Positions 53,032 to 62,876 of a stretch of 64,000 nucleotides of DNA are shown here, piece after piece. Position 1 is the stretch's first letter, and every line of letters starts with the position of its first letter. The DNA lies in the NCBI GenBank assembly GCA_030431255.1, contig JAUIJL010000001.1, positions 1,156,213-1,220,212 of the forward strand. Direction: 5' to 3'. The notes below the pieces were generated by a model. That model was not told the origin of the DNA and made no database searches. It saw nothing but the letters and a program-made list of their open reading frames with translations. Position numbers and translations under genes: made by a program. The stretch is from Thermoanaerobaculia bacterium. Its GTDB lineage: Bacteria; Acidobacteriota; Thermoanaerobaculia; Multivoradales; J023.

Positions 53032-54181
53032 TGCCAAGCCCCGGTCCGAGAGCTAGGATTGGGAACGCCCAGGCCCATCCCCAGGATCCCGCAATTCGTG
53101 GCACCCAATGAATGGTGACCGTGGTCAAGAGAAAACCGAGCGACGTTTGCAGGGTGAGCGCCGTGCCCACCGCGTGTTGGGGGCAGACCTCGGTGACCAT
53201 GGCGCTGAATTGGGCCGAGTCCGCGACCACGAAGAAACCCCAGAACCAGGTGAGCGCCCCCAGCCAAAGGATGGAGGTGCCGAAGGACGGCCCGATCAAC
53301 AAACAGCAGACCCCGCTGGCCGCCATGGCGCCGTTCACCAAACGATCGCGGCCGATCCGATCCGCCGCCCATCCACCCCAAACGCATCCCAGTCCCCCCG
53401 CGGCGATGGCTCCGAAAGCGACGCCGGAAGCGACCGCTGGGCTGGTTCCCGATACGGCCGCCGAGGCGGCCAAGAAAGCAGGAATCCAGGTCCACATGGC
53501 ATAGAGCTCCCACATATGACCCAGATATCCGAAGATCGCCAGCCGGGTCGGGCGATCCCCCAGCACCGATGCCACCAAACCCCAGGAGAAAGGCTTCCTG
53601 GCGAAGGGATACGGTCCGTCGCGATAGGACCATGCGATCATGACCGCAGCGGCCATAGCAGCGATCGAAGCCGCGAGAATCATCTGCTGAATGCTCTGTC
53701 CCGCCAATGCCTGTGCCAAGTACGGCATGGCCTTGCCCACGGTCAACGCCCCCACGACGGTTCCAATCGCCAAGCCCCGGGAAGACTTGAACCAGGTTGC
53801 GATCATTTTCATCGCCGGTGGATAGACCCCCGCGAGAAAGAAACCGGTGAGGAAACGGCACATGAGAGCCTGGTAAAAGCCTGGCACCCACACCAGCAAA
53901 CCGTTGGCCAAAGCAGCTCCGGTGCAACACACGGCGAAGTAAAAGCGCGACGGCAGCAAATCGGAAATATTGGCGATCGCCGCCAATGCGGTGCCGACCA
54001 CAAAACCTACTTGCACGGCCGTCGTTAAGGCTGCTGATTGATCGCTGGTCAATCCCCAGACCTCTGCCAGCCTCGGAGCCACGGCGCTGGCGGTAAACCA
54101 AACCGACATGGCGAGCAGCTCAGCCGAGGAGATCAGGGTCAAGACTCGCCACCGGAGATTGCTCTCGGGTCCGGAGCTCAT
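53003..54181 (-). CDS. Major facilitator superfamily transporter
   Basis: The ATG at 54181 is used; a TTG two codons earlier is possible. The 392-residue protein has about 12 membrane spans. MFS motif A-like loops appear after TM2 (ANISDLLPSRFYF) and TM8 (GGWAADRIGRDRLVNG), and the TM5 motif-C-like stretch is AIGTVVGALTVGKAMPYLA. The pattern resembles the CynX/NarK-like branch, but the substrate cannot be inferred. It runs tail-to-tail with the TlpA-like gene and its last 29 bases overlap it. The DUF4286 gene lies 14 bases upstream on the same strand. Confidence 0.87.
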   Translation of the reverse strand: MSSGPESNLRWRVLTLISSAELLAMSVWFTASAVAPRLAEVWGLTSDQSAALTTAVQVGFVVGTALAAIANISDLLPSRFYFAVCCTGAALANGLLVWVPGFYQALMCRFLTGFFLAGVYPPAMKMIATWFKSSRGLAIGTVVGALTVGKAMPYLAQALAGQSIQQMILAASIAAMAAAVMIAWSYRDGPYPFARKPFSWGLVASVLGDRPTRLAIFGYLGHMWELYAMWTWIPAFLAASAAVSGTSPAVASGVAFGAIAAGGLGCVWGGWAADRIGRDRLVNGAMAASGVCCLLIGPSFGTSILWLGALTWFWGFFVVADSAQFSAMVTEVCPQHAVGTALTLQTSLGFLLTTVTIHWVPRIAGSWGWAWAFPILALGPGLGIMAIRRLRT

Positions 54182-54195
54182 GTGCAACCCCTAGC

Positions 54196-54525
54196 TCAAG
54201 AAGGATAGGTCGACCGGATCTCCCCCACGGTGCGGGAGTAGGTCAAGCCGAGATCGAGGGGGAATTTGCTCAGCCCTTCCTGGCGCAGGCGCGGAGCATG
54301 TCGCTCAACATAATCGTCGAAGGCTCGGCGGGATTCGAAGGTGTACCGGGCTTCACAAATCGCTTGTCCCTCGGGTAATCCTTCGCCGTCCAACCAAACG
54401 CTCTCCCCCGACAGCGCTCCGGCCTCGCAGACATCTCGCAGATGCTCGATTTCAAGCCATTCCATCCAAGCCCGAGCGACTTTTTCAGAGTCGAAAGCGC
54501 ACCGGACTGTGTAGGCGATCTTCAT
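54196..54525 (-). CDS. DUF4286 family protein
   Basis: The 109-residue protein fits the small DUF4286 ferredoxin-like-fold family: MKIAYTVRCAFDSEKVARAW, then ARYTFESRRAFDDYVERHAP and LRQEGLSKFPLDLGLTYSRT. The family has no assigned function; its relatives are dimeric alpha/beta-barrel proteins that sense or degrade small molecules. It precedes the MFS gene by 14 bases, so both are likely on one transcript. The GC-rich start region has AGGAGAATT immediately upstream of the ATG (reverse strand), a good ribosome-binding site. Confidence 0.82.
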   Translation of the reverse strand: MKIAYTVRCAFDSEKVARAWMEWLEIEHLRDVCEAGALSGESVWLDGEGLPEGQAICEARYTFESRRAFDDYVERHAPRLRQEGLSKFPLDLGLTYSRTVGEIRSTYPS

Positions 54526-54695
54526 GGATAATTCTCCTAGGTTTCAGCAAAAGCCGCGTTCCAGACGACTGGACTACCGGGTCAACTTGAGATAATTTTG
54601 AGACAATCTACGAATTCTTCATGCGAAACGCTCGGTCTTTATCGATTCTTTATGAAGGCATTCTCGCGTGAAACCGAAAAAGGAGCGTGTCAGAA

Positions 54696-57677
54696 ATGAC
54701 GCTACGCAAAGCCACACTTGCGATCATTTTGATCCTCGGCGGTATTTTATGGTCGCCTCCGAATCTTTGGGCCCAATCCCAAGCGACAACCGGTGTGATC
54801 GAGGGCACCGTCGTCGACCAGGAAGGGGGCGTCTTGCCCGGGGTCACAGTGACCTTAACCAACACGGGTACCGGTTTCCAACGGGTGCTGGTGACCGACG
54901 AACGGGGAAGATTCCGTGGGGTTTTGCTGCCCCTGGGTGACTACCGAATTAAGGCCGAGCTCGAAGGATTCTCCACCCTGGTCCAGGACGGTCTCGGGGT
55001 TTCCGTGGGCGCGACCCTCAACCTCCGGCTGACCCTCGAGGTGTCCGCGACCCAGGATGAGATCGTGGTCACCGCGGAGTCGCCGCTGATCGAGACCAGC
55101 TCCGCTCAAAGCACGGTCAAAATCGATCGTGAGACCCTCGAAGGGGTCCCCAACAACGGCCGGAATTTCTTGGAGCTGACCAAGCTGACCCCGGGTGTGG
55201 CCATCGTCCAAGGTCCCGACGGCGAAGAGCTGACGGTCAATGGACAGAAGGGTATCCAGAATAACGTGATGGTGGACGGAGCGGATTTCAATAATCCGTT
55301 CTTCGGTGAGCAACGGGGTGGTCAACGGCCGGCCTTCACGTTCAACATTGATGCCGTGCAAGAATTCGTCATTATCTCCGACGGCGCACCCGCTGAGTTC
55401 GGACGCGCTTCGTCGGGATTCGTCACCGTGGTGACCAAATCCGGCACCAACGCCGTCAAGGGCACGGCGCACTCCTTCTACCAGGACGATCAGCTCTCCA
55501 CCGAGGCGGAGCGGGCGGACGGCACCAACGAGCCTACAGGTGACTTCTCCCGCATCCAGACCGGTTTTACGTTGGGCGGCCCGTTCCAGGATTCGAAGCT
55601 CTTCTACTTCACCGCCCTGGACTATCAGGACAGTGAGAAAACCAAGCAGAATGATCCGAATCGCATCGAGCCAAGGGTCGTCGATGCACTAGCCGCCCTC
55701 GGCTCGCCCAACGAAAACGCTCCGATCACTCGCACCGACGACGGCATCGCCTTCATCGGTAAGCTGGACTGGCAGGCGTCCTCGAGCACGTTGGTCACCA
55801 ATCGCTTCACCTACACCTACTCCGAGCAGAAAAACGGAACGTTCGATGTGGACTCGTGGGGTGTCTCCGCCAACGCGGTGGAAAAAGGCTCCTCCTGGGC
55901 AGTCTCCGGATCGGTCATTTCCAATCTCAGCGATTCCGTGCTCAACGAGTTTCGCTATCAATATGCCCGGGAAGATCGTCCCCGTCCCTACGAAGGGCCG
56001 ACCTTCGCCGGCACGGACCGCCCGCTGCCCGATACGGCTTTTGATTTCGGTCGCGGATATCGTTTCGGCATGCCCTTCTTCATTCCCGTGGTGTACAACG
56101 ACACCCGCTGGCAATTCAACGACAACATCAGCTGGCTGACCGGCACCCATGCCTACAAAGCCGGCATCGAGTGGAATCAGACCCAGGCTTTCCAAACCTT
56201 CATCGGTTTCGCCAACGGTCGCTTCATTTTCAACTCCACCGACGGCTTCCTCAACTACCTGGAAAACTCGAGCTATGTGGAGTGCTCCGACGGCAGCTCG
56301 TCCCAAACCGGGGCCTGCCCCGACGGCACGAGCATCACCGGACCGGTGCTGCTTTATCTGCAATTTGCCGGGGTCGGCGGCCTGTCGCCGGAAGAAGCCG
56401 GCACCCAGACCATTACCCAAACTGAGCCGGCCTTCTTCGTTCAGGACTCCTGGCAACCCACGTCCAACCTGACGGTGCAATACGGCTTGCGTTGGGAAGC
56501 GCAGATCCAGCCGGATCCGATCACCCCCGCCAATGAGGTCTTTTACGCAGACTTCATCGGCCAGTCCTCCAATGGTCAACAATTCCCGTCCGACGGCGAA
56601 ATCCCCACGGACTACGACAATTGGCAACCCCGCCTGGGTATCGCTTGGGATCCCAAAGGCAACGGCCGTACGGTGGTCCGAGCCAACGCCGGCATCTACT
56701 ACGCCCGGATTCCCGGCCTCGCTTTGGCGTCGACCCGCAGCACCAACGGCAGCCGGGGTCAATCGCTGTTCCGCAACAGCGAGCTGATTCCGATTCTCGG
56801 CCCGCCGCCGGCCTACAACGATCTGATCCCGCAGTCTCAGATCGGCGACCCGTTCCGCCCCGATGTCTTCGTCTTCGACGAGGATTTCGAAAATCCGAAG
56901 ACGACTTCGGCCGCCTTTGCCATCGAGCAAATGGTGGGTGGAAATATGTCCTTCCTCTATAAATTCAATTGGGCGGATTCGGAGGATCTGACCCGTTTCG
57001 TCAACCGCAACGACCCCCTCTTAGGCTCGCCTTGGACCGAGGGGCTGAACGGCGGACCCAACGGTATCGGCGTGCTGACCACCGTAGAATCTACCGCCAA
57101 CAGCCTCTACCAGGGTCATACGGTCGGCATGACTTACCGCGGAAGCAATTTGGACGTTCAGGCCTATTACACCTATTCAAAGGATCGGTCCGACGACGAC
57201 AACGAGCGCGACCCATTCTCTTTCCGTTATGCCCGGATCACGGACCTCGACGCGGAATGGGGATATTCGGATCGCGACCAGCGTGATCGCTTCAATGCGT
57301 GGATGTTGTGGCGTGCGCCCTACGGCATCAATGTCAACGCTCGCTACTCGTACCGCTCGCCGCAGCCGTTGTCGCTGACCGAAACCGGTGAGGTCGCCCA
57401 GACGCCACAAGATCGGATCAACGCCGACGGCACAGTGACCCGACGCAATTTGGGTCGCAAGGACAACAAATTTTCATCCTTGGACCTGCGGGTCTCGAAG
57501 GTCTGGACCTTCGAGAATTTCGAGCTGGAAGGCATCATCGAGGGCTTCAACCTGCTCAACAGCCGCAACGAGCTGACGCCCGGCGTGACCAACCTGATCT
57601 TCAATTTCGATGGCACGGTGCAGAGTGGTCTCGGCGATCCACGTCAGTGGCAAGCCGGCCTGCGCTTCGTCTTCTGA
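54696..57677 (+). CDS. Oar-like TonB-dependent receptor with carboxypeptidase-regulatory domain
   Basis: AGGAG at 54681-54685 points to the ATG at 54696 (993 residues) over a GTG at 54687 that would overlap it. A signal peptide (LAIILILGGILWSPPNLWAQ) precedes a beta-sandwich domain (GVIEGTVVDQEGGVLPGVTV). A TonB-box/plug region follows (DEIVVTAESPLIETSSAQST; NNGRNFLELTKLTPGV), then a large barrel. The C-terminus ends ...WQAGLRFVF, a proper outer-membrane closing strand. Proteins of this size and order are greatly expanded in Acidobacteriota and are thought to import glycans or peptides. No paired SusD-like gene is present. A strong terminator follows. Confidence 0.92.
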   Translation: MTLRKATLAIILILGGILWSPPNLWAQSQATTGVIEGTVVDQEGGVLPGVTVTLTNTGTGFQRVLVTDERGRFRGVLLPLGDYRIKAELEGFSTLVQDGLGVSVGATLNLRLTLEVSATQDEIVVTAESPLIETSSAQSTVKIDRETLEGVPNNGRNFLELTKLTPGVAIVQGPDGEELTVNGQKGIQNNVMVDGADFNNPFFGEQRGGQRPAFTFNIDAVQEFVIISDGAPAEFGRASSGFVTVVTKSGTNAVKGTAHSFYQDDQLSTEAERADGTNEPTGDFSRIQTGFTLGGPFQDSKLFYFTALDYQDSEKTKQNDPNRIEPRVVDALAALGSPNENAPITRTDDGIAFIGKLDWQASSSTLVTNRFTYTYSEQKNGTFDVDSWGVSANAVEKGSSWAVSGSVISNLSDSVLNEFRYQYAREDRPRPYEGPTFAGTDRPLPDTAFDFGRGYRFGMPFFIPVVYNDTRWQFNDNISWLTGTHAYKAGIEWNQTQAFQTFIGFANGRFIFNSTDGFLNYLENSSYVECSDGSSSQTGACPDGTSITGPVLLYLQFAGVGGLSPEEAGTQTITQTEPAFFVQDSWQPTSNLTVQYGLRWEAQIQPDPITPANEVFYADFIGQSSNGQQFPSDGEIPTDYDNWQPRLGIAWDPKGNGRTVVRANAGIYYARIPGLALASTRSTNGSRGQSLFRNSELIPILGPPPAYNDLIPQSQIGDPFRPDVFVFDEDFENPKTTSAAFAIEQMVGGNMSFLYKFNWADSEDLTRFVNRNDPLLGSPWTEGLNGGPNGIGVLTTVESTANSLYQGHTVGMTYRGSNLDVQAYYTYSKDRSDDDNERDPFSFRYARITDLDAEWGYSDRDQRDRFNAWMLWRAPYGINVNARYSYRSPQPLSLTETGEVAQTPQDRINADGTVTRRNLGRKDNKFSSLDLRVSKVWTFENFELEGIIEGFNLLNSRNELTPGVTNLIFNFDGTVQSGLGDPRQWQAGLRFVF

Positions 57678-57703
57678 CGTTTTTTTGGCCAGAAGCATGG
57701 ACC

Positions 57704-57729
57704 AGGGCGACCCTCGGGTCGCCCTTTTT
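57704..57729 (+). terminator. Intrinsic terminator of the Oar-like receptor
   Basis: AGGGCGACCC pairs perfectly with GGGTCGCCCT (57704-57725) around a minimal loop, followed by TTTTC. It lies 27 bases after the stop. Confidence 0.85.
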
Positions 57730-57895
57730 CGTCGCCCATCGGTGGTAGGTGCCGGCCGAATCTTCAGCTACGTAACGGATATTGTTCCGGCAGGAGCTCA
57801 CGCTGAAACGCTCATGCTTCTAAGCACATAATTTGATGGTCGGATCTATTTCTCTCAGGGGATTGCGAAGGGATTTTATTTTCAAGGAGACCGTC

Positions 57896-58498
57896 ATGCC
57901 GTCGACATTTTTTCAAGAGAGCTCCTCTCACCGACCGATCACCTACCAAGACCTATTTCGCCCAGGCTCGCCGGAATCCGTCTACCAAACCCTACGTTTC
58001 CCGGATGTTGAGTGGCTTACGGATGGAGCGGACGACCTGCACCTTCGCCCATTCTGGGTAGGTGGATTTATTCCGTTCGCGCTCAACGGTCGCGGAGATG
58101 CTTGGTGCTTCTCGCCGCGCGGCAGCCGAGCCGACGACGAGCAGTCGACCGTGGCTCTATGCTGTCACGACTTCAACTTCGGCCAGCTCTATGCTCCGTC
58201 CTTCGCCGGCTGGCTCTTCCGACGGATTTTGGACATTTGCCGGGGTGATTTCGGGCTCGAAGAGGTGCGTTTGGACCATTGGGTTGATGTCCTATGTCCT
58301 CTGCTACCAGTGCATTGGGTCAAAACCCTTGAGGCCGTCAAGCGGCGTCCCGCCGTCGCAACCCTGGAAAAGGGACGCCTACGGCAAGCGCTGATCTCTG
58401 AGAAAGAATACGAGATTCTGGTGGCCAGACACCTGCAGATGCCCGGCCTCGACCAGATCTTCGAATGGCGTGCCAAGCATTACGGGCCGATCTCCTGA
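57896..58498 (+). CDS. Hypothetical protein, possibly SMI1/KNR4 (SUKH)-like
   Basis: AAGGAGA at 57884-57890 directs the start to ATG 57896 (200 residues); the frame to 57833 is rejected. The region PFWVGGFIPFALNGRGDAWC, then CFSPRG and STVALCCHDFNFG, has the spacing of the SUKH fold. In that fold a 'P.g..G.G...C.D' strand-turn precedes an aromatic strand. SUKH proteins act as immunity proteins to contact-dependent toxins or as regulators. No toxin gene adjoins it. The assignment is tentative; it could be an unrelated orphan family. It ends 145 bases before a convergent gene, with a strong hairpin between. Confidence 0.5.
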   Translation: MPSTFFQESSSHRPITYQDLFRPGSPESVYQTLRFPDVEWLTDGADDLHLRPFWVGGFIPFALNGRGDAWCFSPRGSRADDEQSTVALCCHDFNFGQLYAPSFAGWLFRRILDICRGDFGLEEVRLDHWVDVLCPLLPVHWVKTLEAVKRRPAVATLEKGRLRQALISEKEYEILVARHLQMPGLDQIFEWRAKHYGPIS

Positions 58499-58575
58499 GC
58501 CGTCCGGAGCCGGCCCAACGAAAATGTCCCTAGCGAGGCCTGGGGCTGTGAATGCCGCTAGGCCGGTAGTGTGTC

Positions 58576-58611
58576 GGGGGTCGGCCGGTCTTCGGGGACC
58601 GGCCGACCCCC
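58576..58611. terminator. Strong bidirectional hairpin between convergent genes
   Basis: A perfect 15-bp stem GGGGGTCGGCCGGTC/GACCGGCCGACCCCC with loop TTCGGG lies between the SUKH-like gene and the lipoprotein gene. There is no long T tract, but stem strength and position suit termination for both. Confidence 0.7.
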
Positions 58612-58643
58612 CAGTTTGTGAGTCGGCGCGGACCGGCAACCGC

Positions 58644-59501
58644 TCAGCCTGTCGGCGCCGAGAGTCGATCAAAAAAGTAGCTTCCCGAGGATCCGTCGTC
58701 CAGCCGCACTAGAAATCGCAGGTCCTCTTCCAAGACCTCTGCGATTTCCCCACGGCGGAAACCATTCGCCCAATCGAAGGCGGCCACCGAATCCCCGACC
58801 TTCCAATCCACTCGAATATCCTGCGAACGCACCGAATCCCGTGGATGCTTTTCCACTTGCCCCCCTGCGTTGAGCAGCCAAACCGTGGCTTCGTGCCGAG
58901 CGATTTCAAACCCGCGCATCTCCGAGAAACCAGTGGTCGAGCCACCATAGATTCGCCAAGGTGAGCTCTCCATGGAAGCGACGGAAACGGGAGGGCCCTG
59001 GGTGACGGTCTCGCCGTTCCAATCGATCCGACAGCTTCTCTCCTCCACCGCGCCGGAGCAAAGCCCTGCCACGAGGCCTTGACCCGCAACATAAACCATT
59101 TGTGGCGCGTCGCCGTCGACCGCTTCCGAGCCGGTGAATTCATGGACTAACGCAGCGGGCACCTCGATGGGCCGGCCCAGGCTGTCGTGCCAGCCGTTTC
59201 CTCCACCATGGTTTTGAATCAGCGAAATCTTTGCTCCGGCTCCGTCGGGAACGGCGGCCCAGAACCACTGTTGATCCGAAGTCGCTTTAGAGGCCTTCAG
59301 AGGAAGGTCATCGGCCCATGAAGCTTCGGAAAGGGAGGTGTCTGAAGTGGTGGTCGGCTTGTCGGCTTCCCCACAACCGAGGGCGAAGAGCACGAGCAGC
59401 GTCGTCGATAGCCAAAGACTCTTGCATAGGTGGGATCGCAAAGGCTCAGATGGGCGCTGAGTCATCGAGGTGCGGGCTTCCGTGCGGACGGGATTCGACA
59501 T
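58644..59501 (-). CDS. Lipoprotein of unknown function
   Basis: The ATG at 59501 follows GGAG 8 bases upstream and gives 285 residues; longer (59591) and shorter (59465) starts are possible. A hydrophobic stretch ends in LLVLFALGCGEAD, a lipobox. The mature part has no recognised catalytic motif. It contains two segments with a repeated pattern of 'V.W..GD.V.A.....FRRGEI', as in small SH3-like or Tudor-like domains (VDWKVGDSVAAFDWANGFRR, then LVRLDDGSSGSYFF). It lies 165 bases downstream of the PDZ gene on the same strand. Confidence 0.65.
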   Translation of the reverse strand: MSNPVRTEARTSMTQRPSEPLRSHLCKSLWLSTTLLVLFALGCGEADKPTTTSDTSLSEASWADDLPLKASKATSDQQWFWAAVPDGAGAKISLIQNHGGGNGWHDSLGRPIEVPAALVHEFTGSEAVDGDAPQMVYVAGQGLVAGLCSGAVEERSCRIDWNGETVTQGPPVSVASMESSPWRIYGGSTTGFSEMRGFEIARHEATVWLLNAGGQVEKHPRDSVRSQDIRVDWKVGDSVAAFDWANGFRRGEIAEVLEEDLRFLVRLDDGSSGSYFFDRLSAPTG

Positions 59502-59666
59502 GGGAGGTCTCCATAGGCGTTGCCGGGAAACCCTAACAGCGTTGCCGCGGGAACGGCAATTCCCAGAATTGCTGCCAACCTCATGACCCAACAGAAAACG
59601 AGCAAGAACCGGCGCCCACAGACACCGGTCGAGCCCGAATGCTTATCAGAGCCCCTCGAGCCCGGC

Positions 59667-60194
59667 TCAGGGAACCGCGGCCATCCTCTCGGTGGCATGA
59701 TGCTCGAGCAAGTGTTGACCGATCCACTCCGCGATTTGGGTTTCGGGCACCTCGCCCAAGGTTACCGCGACCTGTTGTTTGGTGCCTTGGCGTTTCACCA
59801 CGTAATTGGCAGCGGCACCGGGCGTGAGAGACTTCTTGACCTTCTTCAAGTCGGCCTTATTCTCCGCATTCACCTTGACCCCATTGAGGCTGATGAGCAC
59901 GTCGTCTACTTGCAGGCCGGCTTGCTCTGCTGGGCTGTCCGCTACGACCGCGGAGATTTTGTACCAACCGCCATCGATCTTACTGGTCTCGATGCCCAGC
60001 CAACCCTTCGACTTCATCTTAGCCGCCATCTTGTCGAGACATTGCTGGGTGTTCGCCTCGCACTTCTTGTGTTTGTGCTTTTCACCAGCCTGAACGTCGC
60101 AGGTGAGCAAGGAAACCACGGCCACAGCGGCCAGAGAGGCGACGGTGGCTTTGAGGGATTTGGACGAATGGCGCTGGATTCTTGAAGCCTGCAT
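59667..60194 (-). CDS. Exported PDZ-domain protein
   Basis: GGAGGAG 7 bases upstream fixes the start at ATG 60194 (175 residues); the frame to 60464 would cross the divergent promoter and is rejected. A signal segment (ATVASLAAVAVVSLLTCDVQ) may end in a Cys or Ala cleavage site. A short Cys-containing region (HKKCEANTQQCLDKMAAKMK) precedes a PDZ domain (~75-160; GWYKISAVVADSPAEQAGLQ, then DVLISLNGVKVN). No protease domain follows, so it is an adaptor or sensor. It is divergent from the sensor-kinase operon and shares its promoter region with phased repeats. Confidence 0.78.
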   Translation of the reverse strand: MQASRIQRHSSKSLKATVASLAAVAVVSLLTCDVQAGEKHKHKKCEANTQQCLDKMAAKMKSKGWLGIETSKIDGGWYKISAVVADSPAEQAGLQVDDVLISLNGVKVNAENKADLKKVKKSLTPGAAANYVVKRQGTKQQVAVTLGEVPETQIAEWIGQHLLEHHATERMAAVP

Positions 60195-60333
60195 GGATGA
60201 CTCCTCCGTTAGTTGGGTTCGAGCATCGCGAGCCTTCATCGGCCGCGAACGAGATCCCACCCTACGGAGGCCGAGCGTAACGGTCTTGAAGCCGAGGAAA
60301 AATCTTGTCCCCATTCCGTGATGTCCCGTGGAA

Positions 60334-60372
60334 AGATGTGAAAAGTTGTAAATTGGGTCATAAGTTGTGAAA
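60334..60372. promoter_or_regulatory. Phased direct repeats, candidate OmpR/PhoB-type box between divergent genes
   Basis: AGATGTGAAA (60334), AGTTGTAAAT (60344) and AGTTGTGAAA (60363) form a 10-bp-phased series with one unit skipped. OmpR-family regulators bind such tandem repeats, and the regulator of this family is encoded by the second gene downstream. It lies 50-88 bases before the kinase start and ~140-180 before the PDZ start. Confidence 0.45.
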
Positions 60373-60421
60373 TCCCGAGCTGAGCGGACCGCCTCGATTC
60401 GGAATCGGGCATAATCTGAAT

Positions 60422-62152
60422 ATGTTTGCGCGAGCACCAGCGAGCTCAGAGGGGTCCGAGCCAACTCCCAATCGACAGGATCCTCGACGGCCGACTCGCG
60501 CCCGCCGCATGCTTTGGATCGGCTCCGGGGCCATGCTCATTCCATTGGCCCTGCTGCTGTGGCTGCAATACCAATGGTTACAGGACCTCGAGCGAGCTTC
60601 GATCATTGCTCGCCAGGAAACCCTGGAAAACTATTTGGGTGTCATTGCGAAAGAAGTCAAATACGAATATGTGACCACCGCCCAAAACGTATTGACACTT
60701 CCCGCGGGCATTTTGGAGCCCGAATACCGCCACAGAATCAGTAAATTCCTCCGGAAACGAGCCACTGAGCCATCGATCAAAAGGGTGTTCATGGTCAACT
60801 TTCTGGTGCCGAATCGGGAGAGTCTTCAATACTTCGACCCGGATTCCCAGGACATGTTCGTGCCGGAGTGGAACGACGAGGCCTTCCCGGAGCTGGCGAC
60901 CGTTCAGATGGCCATTGCTCCGTGGCGTGTTCTACGGAAAAAAGGCGGCCCGGTCGACGACGTCGCCTTCATTGTCGAAGAGCGTGACAAAGATCACCGC
61001 ATGGTGCTCAAACCGATGGTGGGAGAGGATTCCCGGATTGTCGGTCTTGTGGGCATGATTCTCGACGAGGATTATTTCCGCACAGAGGTTCTGCCTGTGG
61101 TGCTTGCCGGAGCGCTGCCCGAGCTGCGAGAGCGAGAGAATCTGCAGGTCAGCGTCCGTGACGGTCATGGTCAGTGGGTGGTCGGGCGACCGATTGCCGA
61201 TCTTCCTCCTGAGCATGCTCCGGAGCCCATTCATCGCCACCTGGCGTTTGTTTTTCGGGATTGGGAGGTTTTTCTGGACGGCCCGAGCAGCACTCCTCAG
61301 GATTGGGCCAAGACCAACTTCGCCTTCAATCTCAGCCTGACCGCGATGCTGAGCATTCTCGTGGTGGGGGGCTTGGGGCTATTGCTGAGAGCCACCAGCC
61401 GAGAGATGCACCTCTCGGAGATGAAGAACGACTTCGTATCCAACGTCTCCCACGAGCTGCGCACGCCTCTCGCTTCGATCCGTGTTTTCGGCGAGCTGAT
61501 GCGATTGGGCAAGATCCGTGACGTGGAAAAGGTGCGTCAATATGGCCACTACATTGAAGCCGAAAGCCGTCGGCTGACGCAGCTCATCAACAACATTCTC
61601 GACTTCTCGTGCATCGAATCCGGCGGAAAGGCCTATCTCTTCGAATCCGTGGACCTCGCTGAGATCCTGCATGAGATGCTCGACACTTGGCGTATTCGTT
61701 TGGAGCACCAGGGATTTGTGCTCCACTTCGAGGAGCCCCCCAACTTTCCCACGGTGCAAGCAGATCGAGACGCCGTGGGACAAGCGCTTTTCAATTTGAT
61801 CGACAACGCCATCAAGTATTCCTGTGACTCTAAGCACATTGAGGTTCGTCTCGTGTGCTTGGGCCAAGAAGCCGTCATCGAGGTGGCCGACCAAGGCATC
61901 GGTATCTCACGTTCTGAGCAGCAGCATATTTTCGATCGCTTCCACCGCGTCGGTAGCGGATTGGCTCACGACGTCAAGGGAAGCGGCTTGGGCCTGGCCT
62001 TAGTCCAGCACATTGCCTCGGCCCACGGCGGACGCGTCACCGTCGCCAGCCAGCTCGGCCAAGGCAGCACCTTCGCGTTCCACCTCCCGCTGAAACCCGA
62101 CGCGGCCAAGGCCGACGTTGAGCTGCAACCTATCGGCGCGGAAGGCGTCTGA
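60422..62152 (+). CDS. Sensor histidine kinase, two-span membrane type
   Basis: The 576-residue kinase has membrane spans at ~30-48 and ~303-325 around an extracytoplasmic sensor region with a possible Cache-like fold. HisKA carries the phospho-His in [17 protein letters not shown]. HATPase_c shows [13 protein letters not shown] (N box), VADQGIGIS (G1), IFDRFHRV and [11 protein letters not shown]. It is complete and closely resembles OmpR-partner kinases. There is no HAMP domain between the second span and HisKA; the linker is only ~15 residues. The response-regulator start lies 8 bases after its stop, so they form one operon. Confidence 0.93.
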   Translation: MFARAPASSEGSEPTPNRQDPRRPTRARRMLWIGSGAMLIPLALLLWLQYQWLQDLERASIIARQETLENYLGVIAKEVKYEYVTTAQNVLTLPAGILEPEYRHRISKFLRKRATEPSIKRVFMVNFLVPNRESLQYFDPDSQDMFVPEWNDEAFPELATVQMAIAPWRVLRKKGGPVDDVAFIVEERDKDHRMVLKPMVGEDSRIVGLVGMILDEDYFRTEVLPVVLAGALPELRERENLQVSVRDGHGQWVVGRPIADLPPEHAPEPIHRHLAFVFRDWEVFLDGPSSTPQDWAKTNFAFNLSLTAMLSILVVGGLGLLLRATSREMHLSEMKNDFVSNVSHELRTPLASIRVFGELMRLGKIRDVEKVRQYGHYIEAESRRLTQLINNILDFSCIESGGKAYLFESVDLAEILHEMLDTWRIRLEHQGFVLHFEEPPNFPTVQADRDAVGQALFNLIDNAIKYSCDSKHIEVRLVCLGQEAVIEVADQGIGISRSEQQHIFDRFHRVGSGLAHDVKGSGLGLALVQHIASAHGGRVTVASQLGQGSTFAFHLPLKPDAAKADVELQPIGAEGV

Positions 62153-62159
62153 GATTTCT

Positions 62160-62876
62160 ATGGTCGACAAAACGCCCATTGAGACCCCAAAAGGCACCGT
62201 TCTCATTGTTGAGGACGACGAAAGCATGGCGATCGCGTTGCGCGACGGCTTCGGTTTTGAAGGTTATGAGGTGCGATCCGCCCATGACGGTCTGGAGGCC
62301 TTGAATGCGGTCCAGGAGAGTCGGCCGGACTTGGTGATTCTCGATGTGATGCTGCCGAAAATCAGCGGTCTGGAGGTCTGTCAGCGGCTGCGGGCTGACG
62401 GCAATGACGTGCCCATCATCATGCTGACCGCCCGGGGGCAGGAGGTCGACAAGGTTCTCGGGCTCAAGCTGGGTGCCGACGACTACGTCACGAAACCGTT
62501 CAGCTTTCTCGAGCTGACGACGCGGGTTGAGGCCTTGCTCCGCCGGACCGCGGGAACCATGTCCAGCAGCGCTCCGGACAGCTTTGAATTTGGCGATGTG
62601 ATGATCGACTTCAAGGCGCACCGCGGCACGAAGAACGGCCAGGAGTTGGATCTTACGGCCCGCGAGCTGCGGTTGTTGGAGCTCTTCGTCCGCCGTCGCG
62701 GCACGGTGATCACACGAGATCAGTTGCTGGACGAGGTTTGGGGATACGATGCCATTCCCTTCACTCGTACCGTAGATAGTCACATCGCGAAGCTTCGCAA
62801 GAAGATCGAAGATCAGCCCTCGGCGCCCCGTCACATCATCACCGTGCACCGTCTGGGCTATAAGTTCGTCGGCTGA
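62160..62876 (+). CDS. OmpR/PhoB family response regulator
   Basis: The ATG at 62160 gives 238 residues; the frame to 62118 lies inside the kinase gene. The receiver (~15-130) has VLIVEDDES, the phospho-acceptor Asp in [16 protein letters not shown], Thr in IIMLTARGQ and Lys in [13 protein letters not shown], all intact. The C-terminal winged helix (~145-238) includes [20 protein letters not shown] and [17 protein letters not shown], the Trans_reg_C signature. It is the cognate partner of the kinase upstream and should bind tandem direct repeats. Candidate sites lie in the divergent region at 60334-60372. Confidence 0.95.
   Translation: MVDKTPIETPKGTVLIVEDDESMAIALRDGFGFEGYEVRSAHDGLEALNAVQESRPDLVILDVMLPKISGLEVCQRLRADGNDVPIIMLTARGQEVDKVLGLKLGADDYVTKPFSFLELTTRVEALLRRTAGTMSSSAPDSFEFGDVMIDFKAHRGTKNGQELDLTARELRLLELFVRRRGTVITRDQLLDEVWGYDAIPFTRTVDSHIAKLRKKIEDQPSAPRHIITVHRLGYKFVG

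Noticed and set aside
60195..60464. N-terminal extension of the PDZ gene
   Set aside because: It would cross the divergent promoter and the kinase start; GGAGGAG before 60194 supports the shorter gene.
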